Assembly (NCBI RefSeq): GCF_036699995.1
Contig: NZ_CP144906.1
Span: forward strand, 2,247,001-2,311,000
Direction: 5' to 3'
From: Clostridium beijerinckii
Lineage (GTDB): Bacteria > Bacillota > Clostridia > Clostridiales > Clostridiaceae
DNA: 64,000 bases
Both the position numbers and the translations under genes were made by a program. This document shows positions 44,408-54,024 of this stretch, one piece after another (the stretch's first letter is position 1; every line of letters starts with the position of its first letter). Under the pieces are notes generated by a model. It worked only from the letters and a program-made list of their open reading frames with translations, ran no database searches and was not told the DNA's origin.

Positions 44408-46831
44408 ATGAAATTTACAGCAATTGTTGGAACTAGTGCAAAAAGATCATATAATCGTAAACTCCTTCAGTTTATGAAAAAATATTTTGAGTCAAAGGCA
44501 GAAATAGAAATACTTGAGATTAAAGATGTTCCTATGTTTAATCAATCTGATAATCAGTCTTCAAGTGAAGTGATACAGATGTTTAATAATAAAATTACTG
44601 AAAGTGATGGTGTTATTATAGCTACTCCTGAGTATAATCACTCAATACCATCTAGTCTTAAAAGCTTAATTGAATGGCTAAGCTTTGATCTTCATCCACT
44701 TGCTGGTAAACCAGTAATGATCCTTGGAGCTTCACTTGATGTCCAAGGTTCTTCACGTGCACAATTACATCTTCGTCAAATCCTAGATGCACCAGGCGTT
44801 GATGCAAATGTAATGCCAGGATATGAGTTTTTACTTGGAAGCGCACACAAAGCATTTGATGAAGAAGGTAATCTAAACAATGAAAGAACTATAGACTTCC
44901 TAGAGATATGCTTCTTACGTTTTATGCGTTTTGCAAAGATTTCAAATCAGCTTAATGAAGAAGAAGAGTTTACATTTAACCCAGGAGTATATGAGGTAGA
45001 TGCAATAGGTCATAGTGGAAGTCTTCCAATGAAAGTATCCTTTAGTGAGAAAAGAATAGAAAGTATAGATATAAATACAGAGGGTGAGACAGAAGGACTT
45101 GCAGATGTAGTTTTTGTAAGAATACCAGATAAAATAATTGAAGGACAGACATTAAATGTTGATGCTCTTTCTGGTGCGTCAGAAACTAGTAATGCTGTAC
45201 TAGACGGTGTAGCAAAAGCAGTTAAGCTTGCAGGTGTTAACCCTGACATACTTAAGAGACGTCCAAAGCCTGCTAGCAGTCTTATAAAAGAAGATGAAGA
45301 ATATACTTGTGATGTAGTAGTTGTAGGTGGAGGCGGCGCTGGATTAAGTGCAGCTGCAACAGCACTACAAAATGGCAAAAGTGCTATTGTTCTTGAGAAA
45401 TATCCAGCAGTAGGTGGAAACACCATACGTTCAGGCGGTCCTATCAATGCTGCAGATCCAGAGTGGCAGATGCAGTTTGAAGAAAATAAAGGAGAAAGAC
45501 ATACAATTGAAGAGCTACTAGATACAGATGAGAGCTTAATTCATCCAGAATACATAGATGATTTCCGTGCACTTAGAGAAGAGTTTTCTGCTTATAAGGA
45601 AAAGTTTGGCACACAAAAGGGACATCTATTTGATTCGCCATTACTTCACAGAATGCAAACATATTTTGGTGGTAAAAGAACTGACCTTAATGGTAACACA
45701 ATATACGGCCAATATGACCTAGTAAAGATACTTACAGACAGAGCTTTAGAAAGTGTTAAATGGCTAGAAGATATAGGGGTTGAGTATGATAAGAGCATAG
45801 TATTTGCTCCAGTTGGTGCACTTTGGCGTCGTGGTCATAAGCCTACAAAAAGCCATGGTTCATCATTTATACTTGCACTAACAAAATATGTACAAGATAA
45901 CTCAGGAAAAATCATTACTGATAGCCCTGTAAAAGAATTTATCATAGAAGATGGTGAAATAAAAGGAGTTATAGCAACTGGTGTCAATGGCCAAAAGATA
46001 ACTGTTCATGCAAAAGCAGTAGTCCTTGCAAGTGGTGGTTTTGGTGCAAACACAAAGATGCTGAAAGAATACAACACTTACTGGAGTGAAATAGCTGATG
46101 ATGTAAAAACTACCAATTCATATGCTATGACTGGTGATGGAATATTACTTGGTAAATCTGTAGGTGCAGCACTTACAGGAATGGGCTTTACTCAAATGAT
46201 GCCTGTAGCTGATCCTGAAACTGGTGAATTATTCAGTGGAGTTCAAGTACCTCCTGAAAACTTTGTAATGGTAAATAAAGAAGGAAAAAGATTTATCAAT
46301 GAATTCTCTGGAAGAGATGTTTTAACAAAAGCTGCTATTGAACAGGGTGGTTTATTCTATCTTATAGCTGATGATGAAATAAAGGAAACTGCAGCTAATA
46401 CAAGTCAAGAAAAGTTAGACCGTCAGGTAGAAGCTGGTACTTTATTTAGAGCAGATACCCTAGAAGAACTAGCAGTAAAAGTTGGAATGGATCCTGCAGT
46501 TCTTGTAGACACAATTAATAAATATAATTCATATGTAGATGCAGGTTTTGATCCTGAATTCCATAAGGATACATTTAGCTTAAAAGTAGAGAAAGCACCG
46601 TTTTATGCTACTCCAAGAAAGCCAGCAGTTCATCATACAATGGGTGGACTTAAGATAGACACTAAAGCGCATGTATTAGATGAAAATGATAAACCAATTA
46701 AAAATCTTTATGCTGCTGGAGAAGTTGCTGGAGGTATCCATGCAGGTAACCGTCTTGGCGGTAATGCATTAACTGATATATTTACCTTCGGAAGAATTGC
46801 TGGTAAAACTGCAGTTGATGAAATGAAATAG
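44408..46831 (+). CDS. three-domain flavin reductase: FMN_red + FMN_bind + FAD_binding_2
   Basis: About 807 residues. Residues 1-175 are an FMN_red domain ([18 protein letters not shown]). Residues about 205-285 are an FMN_bind domain with the ApbE target motif DALSGAS at about 252-258; the last Ser is the expected site of covalent FMN. Residues about 300-800 are a fumarate-reductase-like FAD domain ([29 protein letters not shown] with the likely catalytic Arg, [11 protein letters not shown]). No signal peptide is seen, so NAD(P)H would donate electrons in the cytoplasm. Known relatives reduce fumarate, urocanate, acrylate or cinnamates; the substrate cannot be read here. AGGAGG precedes ATG 44408. 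Confidence 0.9.
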   Translation: MKFTAIVGTSAKRSYNRKLLQFMKKYFESKAEIEILEIKDVPMFNQSDNQSSSEVIQMFNNKITESDGVIIATPEYNHSIPSSLKSLIEWLSFDLHPLAGKPVMILGASLDVQGSSRAQLHLRQILDAPGVDANVMPGYEFLLGSAHKAFDEEGNLNNERTIDFLEICFLRFMRFAKISNQLNEEEEFTFNPGVYEVDAIGHSGSLPMKVSFSEKRIESIDINTEGETEGLADVVFVRIPDKIIEGQTLNVDALSGASETSNAVLDGVAKAVKLAGVNPDILKRRPKPASSLIKEDEEYTCDVVVVGGGGAGLSAAATALQNGKSAIVLEKYPAVGGNTIRSGGPINAADPEWQMQFEENKGERHTIEELLDTDESLIHPEYIDDFRALREEFSAYKEKFGTQKGHLFDSPLLHRMQTYFGGKRTDLNGNTIYGQYDLVKILTDRALESVKWLEDIGVEYDKSIVFAPVGALWRRGHKPTKSHGSSFILALTKYVQDNSGKIITDSPVKEFIIEDGEIKGVIATGVNGQKITVHAKAVVLASGGFGANTKMLKEYNTYWSEIADDVKTTNSYAMTGDGILLGKSVGAALTGMGFTQMMPVADPETGELFSGVQVPPENFVMVNKEGKRFINEFSGRDVLTKAAIEQGGLFYLIADDEIKETAANTSQEKLDRQVEAGTLFRADTLEELAVKVGMDPAVLVDTINKYNSYVDAGFDPEFHKDTFSLKVEKAPFYATPRKPAVHHTMGGLKIDTKAHVLDENDKPIKNLYAAGEVAGGIHAGNRLGGNALTDIFTFGRIAGKTAVDEMK

Positions 46832-46844
46832 TAATGTTTCCAAA

Positions 46845-46994
46845 ATGTTAATTTCTATTGATGAAGATGAAAAAGTGACTATTACAAATAGTACTAGTTG
46901 TGAAAACAAACTTTATTTACATACAATAGAACCTAAGCAGGCATTTATGTATAAAGGATACTTTAAGCATTTTATAAATATGTGCCTTTATTAG
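46845..46994 (+). pseudogene. possible C-terminal remnant of a glycoside hydrolase
   Basis: A 49-codon frame with VTITNSTSCENKLYLHTIEP and QAFMYKGYF resembles the C-terminal beta domain of alpha-amylase or oligo-glucosidase proteins, which typically end in a KPYEAFVY-like strand. There is no catalytic part upstream. Short and tentative. Confidence 0.35.
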
Positions 46995-47013
46995 ATAAAT
47001 ATTATCATATAAT

Positions 47014-47052
47014 AAAACTGTCTCAAAACTCTATTTTGAGGCAGTTTTATTT
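47014..47052 (+). terminator. intrinsic terminator after the reductase operon
   Basis: AAAACTGTCTCAAAA (47014-47028) pairs with TTTTGAGGCAGTTTT (47034-47048), followed by ATTTAT. The sequence is nearly the same as the terminator at 12654. It also ends the minus-strand cotJ operon. Confidence 0.85.
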
Positions 47053-47087
47053 ATATATATAAGACTATATATATAAATTATGATACT

Positions 47088-47654
47088 TTATTTTTTAATA
47101 CACATTGCATCTTGAACGTGCATTAAGCATTCACCAAATCTTTGATAGTGAACAACTTCTCTTTCTCTTAAAAATGATAGTATTTCTTTAATTTGTGGTT
47201 CATCAGTTAAGTTTATTAACCATTCATAAGTTGCCCTTGCTTTTTGCTCAGCAGCTAAGTCTTCATGTAAATCTGCAATTACATCGCCCTTGGCTTGTAT
47301 ATAAGTTGCAGTCCATGGATTTCCTTGAGCGTCGTTATAGTATAATGCTTTATCATGATCAGTATAATGCCCACCAAGTCCTGCTTTCTTAATTTCTTCT
47401 ACAGTTGCGTTTTCCATTAATTGGTATATCATAGTGGCTATTATTTCTACGTGAGCCATTTCTTCAGTTCCTATATCTGTTAATAATCCTTTTGATTTTC
47501 CAGTTGGCATAGTATAACGTTGATCTAAATATCTCAAGGCAGCACTTAGTTCGCCATCAGGCCCACCATATTGAGACATTAAATACTTAGCCATGTTAAG
47601 ATCTTTACATTTAAGATTTACTGGATATTCCAATGTTTTTACATAATACCACAT
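47088..47654 (-). CDS. cotJC: spore coat protein CotJC, manganese-catalase family
   Basis: 188 residues of the ferritin-like manganese catalase fold. The metal ligands appear in YGGPDGELSAALRYLDQRY, GTEEMAHVEII, AEQKARATYEWLI and REREVVHYQRF. CotJC is placed in the spore coat during sporulation and may detoxify peroxide. It is the last gene of the cotJA-cotJB-cotJC operon, starting 6 bases after cotJB. RBS GGAGGAATAAG is strong. Confidence 0.95.
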   Translation of the reverse strand: MWYYVKTLEYPVNLKCKDLNMAKYLMSQYGGPDGELSAALRYLDQRYTMPTGKSKGLLTDIGTEEMAHVEIIATMIYQLMENATVEEIKKAGLGGHYTDHDKALYYNDAQGNPWTATYIQAKGDVIADLHEDLAAEQKARATYEWLINLTDEPQIKEILSFLREREVVHYQRFGECLMHVQDAMCIKK

Positions 47655-47660
47655 AAACTC

Positions 47661-47924
47661 TTATTCCTCCTCCCTGCTACAATTTTCCCAAGGCCATGGT
47701 GTATTTACCCAAGCTTTTGGATTTTCTACATATGCAGATCCAAAGTTTGTTAATGGGCCAAAGTTTTTTTCATATGCGCTAATTAGTTCAGTTAATTTAC
47801 AAGATACCTTGTTGTAATCGTCTTTAGCGTTTTTATCTTCAGGAAAATTGTCGAGGAATAGGTTCAGTTCTACAGCACAAAACTGATAAACTCTTATACT
47901 ATTTAGCATGTCTCGTTGGTTCAT
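47661..47924 (-). CDS. cotJB: spore coat protein CotJB
   Basis: 87 residues, with MLNSIRVYQFCAVELNLFLD and the C-terminal NPKAWVNTPWPWENC, both typical of CotJB. It is required with CotJA for correct assembly of CotJC in the inner coat. AGAGGTGAT precedes the start. Genes before and after it are separated by under ten bases from it, so the three are one operon, expected to be under a sporulation sigma factor (sigma-E in Bacillus). Confidence 0.95.
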   Translation of the reverse strand: MNQRDMLNSIRVYQFCAVELNLFLDNFPEDKNAKDDYNKVSCKLTELISAYEKNFGPLTNFGSAYVENPKAWVNTPWPWENCSREEE

Positions 47925-47933
47925 AATATCATA

Positions 47934-48236
47934 TCACCTCTCGTATTTGATTTTCTTGTATTCAAATTCATATTCATGATCATATTCATTTTCATGATCG
48001 TATTCATGTTCATGATGATCATGGTCATAATCATAGCTTTTATGATCATGATGTTTTTTATATGGTCTGTAAAGGTCTTTAAATATTGTTCCTTTTACAA
48101 AACCTTCTTTGCAAGAATACAAATTTTCATATTTTTGAGGCAATATATATGCGCGTGCATATTCATATTTTTTCGAGTACTCTTTTGAATACTCTTTAGA
48201 TTTACACATACAGTCATCATCGTCGCGTCTGTACAT
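47934..48236 (-). CDS. cotJA: spore coat protein CotJA with long Asp/His/Glu-rich tail
   Basis: About 100 residues from ATG 48236, where the spacing to GGAG is suitable; the GTG at 48248 overlaps that site. The core YARAYILPQKYENLYSCKEG then VKGTIFKDLYRPYKK is the CotJA family signature. After it comes a repetitive tail of about 35 residues built from Asp, His, Glu and Tyr (HHDHKSYDYDHDHHEHEY and so on). Such tails bind metals; here it could load Mn for CotJC. The usual Pro of LYSPKEG is a Cys. Confidence 0.88.
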   Translation of the reverse strand: MYRRDDDDCMCKSKEYSKEYSKKYEYARAYILPQKYENLYSCKEGFVKGTIFKDLYRPYKKHHDHKSYDYDHDHHEHEYDHENEYDHEYEFEYKKIKYER

Positions 48237-48417
48237 AAGGGTTAACACTCCTTCATTTGTTGTTTATTTATATAAGTATCTTATGCGCTTTATGAAATAA
48301 TGTGATACTTTATAAAATATATTTTAAATTTCTAATACTTATTGTCTTAAAATGTTATAAAGAAGTGATAAATTAAAATAAAGGCAGTATTTAGAAAAAC
48401 TAATTACTACCTTCACT

Positions 48418-49281
48418 TTAATTTTGATAAATATGACCATCAGTAACTGAAACAAAGTAATTGCTATTTAAACCGTATTTTTCGAGTATTTCAGGAATTG
48501 TTTTATCATATTTCATTTCATCTATTTTTTCATTTATTGCTTTTGCTAAAGTAATATCATTTTTCCTAACAGCAGCAGCTATTTTACCAGGAGATTCAGG
48601 TGTATAATCTGTTGGAGGTAATACTTTCAAATATAAATTATTTTGAGAGATCATATATGAAGCAAAAATAGAGTCGGTCATTGCAGCATCTATTTTTTTA
48701 GTGCTTACTGCTGATAATAGATCATTTTGACTCTTAAATGAAACTACATCTTTGACAATACCTTCTGCTTTCCATTTCTTGGCTAATTCTAAAAAGGCTG
48801 TTCCTATTTGTGCACCTATTACAGCATTTTTAAAATCTTCCTTAAAGACAATTTTTGATACCCTGGGAGTGATTATTGCTTCTGATTCTTTATAGAATAT
48901 GTTTGTAAACAATGCTTCTTTTTTTCGTTCATCTGTAACATACATTCCACTGGCTACTATATCTATGCTATCATCATTATTTAATTGTTTTAATAAATCA
49001 TCAAATGGAATTTGCTTCATTTCTACCTTGTTTATCCCAAGCCTTTTGGCAGCTTCTCTTATAATTTCTGCATCAATTCCGGTGAATTCTTTAGTTTTCG
49101 GATCTATGTAAGCAAAGGGAATATCATTTGAAGATGCAACAACCAGTATCCCTTTTTCTTTTACTATTTCTAATCTATCTTTTGATACTTTATTATTAGG
49201 TATATTAGCGCCACAAAATATTAATTGAATAATATTCATTGATAACATAATAAAAATAAGCAGTTTTTTATGAATTTTCAT
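48418..49281 (-). CDS. family 3 solute-binding lipoprotein (amino acid ABC transporter type)
   Basis: 287 residues with a lipoprotein signal (KLLIFIMLSMNIIQLIFCG; Cys near residue 23). The binding fold shows GILVVASSNDIPFAYID, TGIDAEIIREAAKRLG, VASGMYVTDERKKEALFT and GAQIGTAFLELAKK, typical of polar amino acid or cystine binding proteins. No permease or ATPase gene follows or precedes it here, so it either works with a distant transporter or acts as a sensor component. The histidine kinase nearby is divergent, with a repeat in between. AAGGAG precedes the start. Confidence 0.9.
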   Translation of the reverse strand: MKIHKKLLIFIMLSMNIIQLIFCGANIPNNKVSKDRLEIVKEKGILVVASSNDIPFAYIDPKTKEFTGIDAEIIREAAKRLGINKVEMKQIPFDDLLKQLNNDDSIDIVASGMYVTDERKKEALFTNIFYKESEAIITPRVSKIVFKEDFKNAVIGAQIGTAFLELAKKWKAEGIVKDVVSFKSQNDLLSAVSTKKIDAAMTDSIFASYMISQNNLYLKVLPPTDYTPESPGKIAAAVRKNDITLAKAINEKIDEMKYDKTIPEILEKYGLNSNYFVSVTDGHIYQN

Positions 49282-49438
49282 ATGCTAAATTTCTCCTTTT
49301 TATTATTATCTTAACTTAATATAAATTTATTCATTAAAGAAACTCAATATTAAATCAAAAAATTCCTATAATTAAGGTAATATTAAGAAAAGGAATGTAT
49401 AATAAAGGTTGGCAAAGATTTAAATAAAAATTTATGAT

Positions 49439-49606
49439 ATAGATATCTAACTTTAAAACTGGACTTATGTGATAATTTACCGAAATCATAACTATTTTGA
49501 GTCCAAAAAGCTATGAAAATATAGATGAAGGTTCTAAGTAGCAGGTTGTATTCACTTTAGCATGCTTCAACTTTCAGCGTGACAAGTTAAAAGAAAATAT
49601 AGCTGT
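49439..49606. repeat. long palindromic repeat, partial copy E
   Basis: Starts at the outer border ATAGATATC, then TTACCGAAATCATAACTATT, GCTATGAAAATATAGATGAA and GGTTGTATTCACTTTAGCAT, and breaks off after TTTCAGCGTGACAAGTTAAA. The distal arm is missing. Other sequence in the 49.3-49.8 kb gap is AT-rich without visible genes. Confidence 0.72.
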
Positions 49607-49778
49607 TAAACAATAATATTAATAGCAAAGCCATAATTAGAGAGTTAAGTAACCGATTATTTATCTTATAATGTATTATTTTGTTGAAAAAGAGGAATTT
49701 GAAGCTGATTAGCGAATAATAAACAATAATAGATTTGGCTTATAGTCAAACAATAAATGTATGGGGTGAAAGTCACGA

Positions 49779-51113
49779 ATGAGGTGTCTATTAGAAATAA
49801 GCAATAATTTCTCATCTTGGGATGATTTTATATCAGCTATAAATGAAAATCCAACAGCTAGACAAATTACATTAGAGTCATGGAAAAGATGTGAGAAGTT
49901 AGGAATGAATCCTAACAAAGTTAAATTTGAGTTTTTATCAAGTAGGGATGTTGAAAAAAAGAAGAAGGAAAATTATAAATTGACAGAAATATCAAATTTA
50001 TATATGGATTCACTATCTATGAGTTTAGCAAATATTCCACATACAATTGCGTTATCAGATAATGATGGATGGATCATTGAGTTTAGAGAAAAGACTGAAG
50101 AACTGGGTGGAATAATAGAAGGTTTTTCTCTTGGGGTAAATTGGTCAGAAGAAAATGTTGGGAATAATGGGATAGGAACTGCATTGGCACTGGGGCAGCC
50201 AATTTTGGTTTATGGGGCAGAACACTATGGTATGCCTGATTGTAAGTGTGGGTGTATAGGGGTGCCAATTATAAATAATGAAAATATCATAGGGGCAATT
50301 GGAATAAGTGTTCCAGTTGAACATATGAATCCGGTGAAATTACACTCTTTTATAGCTTGTATAAATTCAATTGAGACAGCTATGAAATATATTAATGATA
50401 AATTTAGTAATACCTCAACTGGAATTAATTTAACTGCAACAAGTGAATTAATTGCAACAGCTGTTCACGATCTTAAAAATCCACTATCTGTAGTTAGAGG
50501 ATTAGGTCAGCTTGGCATAGCAACTTCAGATAAAGCTAGGATGGATAATTATTTTAATAGAATAATTAATCAAGTTGACGAAATGAATGATATGGTAATG
50601 GAACTCTTGAGTATATTTAAACCAGAAGAGCTTACACCACAGAAGGTAACTCCTCTAATAAAAGATGTTTTAAACTCTTTTCAGCCTATTTGCAATCATA
50701 AAAATATAAAGTTATCATTGGTAGACAATGTAGATGAATATGCGAACATATCAAAAAAGCTTTTAAAGAGGGCAATAGAGAATCTTATAAACAATGCAAT
50801 TCAAGCAATGGATATTGGTGGGTCAATTGAAGTTACAACTGAAAAATATAAAAATTCCATACTCATTATAATTAAAGATACAGCTGGGGGCATTCCAGAG
50901 GAGCTCAATGAAACTTTATTTGAACCGTTTTCTTTTAGAAGAAGTGGAGGAACGGGGCTTGGCTTGTTTATGGTCTATCATACAATTACAAATATTCATA
51001 AGGGAAAAATATGGTTTGATACAGAGCTGGGTAAGGGAACAACATTTTTTATGAAGCTGCCAATAACAAGAAATGTTGAAAATGTCTCAGTTAGGCAGTT
51101 CGAGTTGATTTAA
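49779..51113 (+). CDS. orphan sensor histidine kinase with GAF-type input domain
   Basis: 444 residues, soluble. The N-terminal part, ITLESWKRCEKLGMNPNKV and NVGNNGIGTALALGQPILVY, is the input domain typical of AcoR/DhaR-type sigma-54 activators. A CKCGC cluster (PDCKCGCIGVP) could bind a metal or act as a redox switch. The kinase part has the H-box AVHDLKNPLS with His230, N-box ENLINNAIQAM from about 334, and G-boxes TAGGIPEEL and GTGLGLFMVY. No response regulator is adjacent. Coupling an activator-type sensor to a kinase core is unusual but known. The start is ATG 49779 with GGGGTG about 10 bases upstream. Confidence 0.88.
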   Translation: MRCLLEISNNFSSWDDFISAINENPTARQITLESWKRCEKLGMNPNKVKFEFLSSRDVEKKKKENYKLTEISNLYMDSLSMSLANIPHTIALSDNDGWIIEFREKTEELGGIIEGFSLGVNWSEENVGNNGIGTALALGQPILVYGAEHYGMPDCKCGCIGVPIINNENIIGAIGISVPVEHMNPVKLHSFIACINSIETAMKYINDKFSNTSTGINLTATSELIATAVHDLKNPLSVVRGLGQLGIATSDKARMDNYFNRIINQVDEMNDMVMELLSIFKPEELTPQKVTPLIKDVLNSFQPICNHKNIKLSLVDNVDEYANISKKLLKRAIENLINNAIQAMDIGGSIEVTTEKYKNSILIIIKDTAGGIPEELNETLFEPFSFRRSGGTGLGLFMVYHTITNIHKGKIWFDTELGKGTTFFMKLPITRNVENVSVRQFELI

Positions 51114-51306
51114 TTAAATTAAGTTTTCATATGTAGCTATATTGGATTATGTAAAATTATAATTTTGTAGAAGATATTTGAATAAACTTACAAATAAAGT
51201 TTAACATTTTTTGAAACTAACGGTATTTTGATGTATCATGAAAATAATAATAAAACCATATTTTCATGTATCACTAAAATAAAAAGAAAGTGAAAGGATT
51301 AGATTT

Positions 51307-51414
51307 ATGTCAAAAGTATTAAAATTAATAAAGTACTTTTTAGGATTTATTGCACTTACGGGTTTGATTTATACATTTATTTATTATTCTGTGATAAGTA
51401 AATTAACTACATAA
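51307..51414 (+). CDS. 35-residue single-span membrane protein
   Basis: Short frame: MSKVLKLIKYFLGFIALTG and IYTFIYYSVISKLTT form one transmembrane helix with a basic N-terminus. GAAAGGATTAG lies 6-7 bases before the ATG. No known family; the clear ribosome site and helix support a real small protein. Confidence 0.5.
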   Translation: MSKVLKLIKYFLGFIALTGLIYTFIYYSVISKLTT

Positions 51415-51419
51415 TTAGA

Positions 51420-51513
51420 ACGTATATATTTAAATTCACAATGCACAATTATGGTTAAAATTATTGCAAGATTTTTAGAATTATGATTAAGAATTATTTT
51501 TGCAACATATATA
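51420..51513. repeat. TATATTGCAA-family element, copy with short tandem core
   Basis: TATATTTAAATTCACAATGC, then CACAATTATGGTTAAAATTATTGC, TTTTTAGAATTATGATTAAG and AATTATTTTTGCAACATATA. The two ends are inverted copies of each other and the sequence aligns with the elements at 6984, 55293 and 58769. Confidence 0.65.
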
Positions 51514-51613
51514 TAATAATATTTTTTGAATTTCATTAAGCTAATGTTAAGGTAGTGTAAGTATAATAAAACTTGTAAAAAAGTTTTTTTCATTTTCATT
51601 TCTTAAATAATAT

Positions 51614-51655
51614 AAGGCTATGTTTAATATAATGTTTAAATATAGCCTTAAAAAT
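51614..51655. terminator. hairpin terminator
   Basis: AAGGCTATGTTTAA (51614-51627) pairs with TTTAAATATAGCCTT (51635-51649). It lies between the small membrane protein and the convergent acetyltransferase gene. Confidence 0.65.
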
Positions 51656-51792
51656 TATAGATGGGATTGTCCACCTATAATACTAAATGTATAAAAATTG
51701 CACACAAAAAAATCGCAAATTCATTTTCTTGAATAATACGATTTTACAATTTATTATTTAATTTTTGATTCATGATTTATGAATATTCATTT

Positions 51793-52329
51793 TTAGCGAA
51801 AATTCATATAGTTTTGTTTCTTCATCAAGTATGAAGGATGGTATAATTTTGTTGGTGGATAATATTCATCATGGGTGTAAACAAATCCAAGTTTTTTTAG
51901 CAATTGAGCAGATGCTGAATTTTTAGGATTATGTCCAGTAAAAAGTGCATTAACATTAAGATTTTTAAAAGCATATTCCATTACTGCAAAACATGCTTCT
52001 TTAGCAATCCCTTTTCCCCAATACTTCTCTTTTAAATGAATTCCCATTTCTAATATATTGTTCTCATGATCATATGGCCGTAAACCGCAGCATCCCAAAT
52101 TTTCATTAGTTTCTATTAAATAAATTGGCCAATATTGAATATTGTAATTATTATAATTTTCTATTTCATTTCTTAGCCTTTGTTGTACTTGTTCTTTTGA
52201 CATCGTGCCTTCTGCTGTGATAAATTTTGTTACTTCTGGATTTTTCCATAATTCTAAAGCATCACATATATCATTTTCACTCCATATTGAAAATCCAATT
52301 CTTAGTGATTTTAAAAAGAATTCTTTCAT
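51793..52329 (-). CDS. GNAT-family acetyltransferase (RimJ/RimL type)
   Basis: 178 residues. It has the acceptor-side segment FWK-like DALELWKNPEVTKFITAEG, the acetyl-CoA loop LKEKYWGKGIAKEACFAVME (the Q/RxxGxG/A region) and NPKNSASAQLLKKLGF. It is likely to acetylate an N-terminus or a small amine; the substrate is unknown. AGGAG lies before ATG 52329. It is transcribed alone and faces the small protein across a terminator. Confidence 0.9.
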   Translation of the reverse strand: MKEFFLKSLRIGFSIWSENDICDALELWKNPEVTKFITAEGTMSKEQVQQRLRNEIENYNNYNIQYWPIYLIETNENLGCCGLRPYDHENNILEMGIHLKEKYWGKGIAKEACFAVMEYAFKNLNVNALFTGHNPKNSASAQLLKKLGFVYTHDEYYPPTKLYHPSYLMKKQNYMNFR

Positions 52330-52654
52330 TCTATACGCTCCTATAACTTCACAATAATCTACTATTGCTTATTAAACTATAGTTTTTAATAACAATTATT
52401 ATAACATAATTTACAAAATATCACACATGTCATACATACATTGGCTCTCTATTTTTTTAGTCTTTTATTTTGATATACGAATGTGCTACATTGTTTTGAA
52501 CTATAAAGTTTTTAGCCTTTATTATTTCTTTATCTCAGCGAACGAACGTGAATGGAAATTATATTGATATCAGCCCAAATTGAACATATATTTGTTCCAT
52601 ATGAATATGAAAATTTCTCTGCTTGAGATATTTTAAATTTTTAATGGGGAGCCT

Positions 52655-52938
52655 ATATAGATATCGAAACCAAAAGATATACTTTATTCTTTGTGAATTA
52701 TACTAGAAATTAGATACATGTTTGTGAAAGCGGCATTTGAAATTGAGTTGTTATAGTTCTTAGTTGAAGGTTGTTCCATTTTCTGCTTGTCCTAAACTTG
52801 CTTTTGGAGCATGCAGAAATGGGTTCAACCTTCCACTTAGAACTATCCAGCGAAAATTTCATTAGTCCGCTGGAACAAATTTGTATCTAATTTCGGTTTT
52901 GATACACATAAATATAATTTCAAATTTGGATATCTATA
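52655..52938. repeat. long palindromic repeat, copy F with both outer borders
   Basis: Bounded by TATAGATATC (52655-52664) and GATATCTATA (52929-52938), 284 bases in all, which gives the most complete view of the family. Inner arms: TTGAAGGTTGTTCCATTTTC and ATGGGTTCAACCTTCCACTT, with GTTCTTAGT and ACTTAGAAC outside them. Sequence from about 52500 to 52650 carries another, more decayed palindrome. The 720-base gap holds no gene. Confidence 0.78.
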
Positions 52939-53061
52939 ATTAATTTTAAAAAAGGTATTTACAAATAAAGTTAATAGAGTTAATATTAATACATAGAATC
53001 AAATTGATATTATCTAAATGATAAATAGTAAAAAGTTTTCAAATATATAGAGGTGGGTAAG

Positions 53062-53955
53062 TTGAATCAAGAACTATTAGATAAAAATGAAAGAGAATTT
53101 TTAAGTGAATATGATGTAAATATTTATGATAGACCAAGTGTTACAAATGACATTATTATATTTACAACTGGTGATAGGATAGAAGAGAATTCAAGAAAAG
53201 TACCAAAGAAGGGAATGCAAATTCTTTTAATTAAAAGAGATGATTATCCTTATAAAGGAAAATGGGCAATTCCAGGAGGCTTTGTTAAAAATGATGAAAG
53301 TCTAGAAGATGGAGCACTAAGAAAACTAAAAGAAGAAACAGGAATAGATAATGTATATACTGAGCAATTATATACTTTTGGAGAAGTTGATAGAGATCCA
53401 AGGACAAGAGTAATAAGTATCGGAAATATAGCATTAATATCGAAAGAGGATATTAGATTCGGTGATTATAAAGATAGGAAAGAATCAAAGTGGTTTTGGG
53501 TAGAAAAGAATTTAATTGATTCTAAAAAAAATGAGACGAATACCATAAATAAATATATTCTAAAATTCGAAAGTGAAGATGAAGAAATAAAATTTAATTA
53601 TGAAATAATAGAAAAAATAGAAAGAACTATTTTTAGGAAAAAGGAAAATAGTTATAAGACGTTAAATGAAAGTAATGATGAATTAGCTTTTGATCATTAT
53701 AAAATAATAGATTATGCAGTAGACAGAATTAGAAATAAAATAGAATATACGCCAATTGCACTAAATCTTTTGCCTAGATTATTTACAGTTAAGGAACTTC
53801 AAAATGTATATGAAGCAATAATGGGAAGAGAAATCTTGAATTTTAGAAGAAAAATGGAAGATATGATTATAGAAACTGATGAAAAAATAGAGGGGAAACC
53901 TTTTAGACCTGCTAAAGTATTTAAGTTTAATGAAAACTGGGAGCACAATTTTTAA
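53062..53955 (+). CDS. Nudix-domain regulator/hydrolase, NrtR-like, with altered Nudix box
   Basis: About 297 residues. Residues 40-170 form a Nudix domain (KGKWAIPGGFVKNDESLED, then GALRKLKEETGI at about 72-95). In the GX5EX7REUXEEXGU box the first catalytic Glu is replaced by Lys (RK instead of RE). The C-terminal 130 residues hold a winged helix with ALNLLPRLFTVKELQNVYE and RKME, as in NrtR repressors of NAD synthesis genes. It probably senses ADP-ribose and controls the salvage genes that follow. Start: AGGTGG at 53051-53056 suits the TTG at 53062, with GTG 53053 as the alternative. Confidence 0.85.
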   Translation: MNQELLDKNEREFLSEYDVNIYDRPSVTNDIIIFTTGDRIEENSRKVPKKGMQILLIKRDDYPYKGKWAIPGGFVKNDESLEDGALRKLKEETGIDNVYTEQLYTFGEVDRDPRTRVISIGNIALISKEDIRFGDYKDRKESKWFWVEKNLIDSKKNETNTINKYILKFESEDEEIKFNYEIIEKIERTIFRKKENSYKTLNESNDELAFDHYKIIDYAVDRIRNKIEYTPIALNLLPRLFTVKELQNVYEAIMGREILNFRRKMEDMIIETDEKIEGKPFRPAKVFKFNENWEHNF

Positions 53956-54024
53956 ACCAAATGTAAGTTATTAATAAAATTTAATGATAGAGAATTGAGA
54001 ATTTATATGAGAGGGGATAATTAA

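Noticed and set aside
47916..48188. Plus-strand hydrophobic frame opposite cotJA
   Set aside because: It is the antisense of the Asp/His-rich tail, which always yields an Ile/Met/Phe-rich frame.
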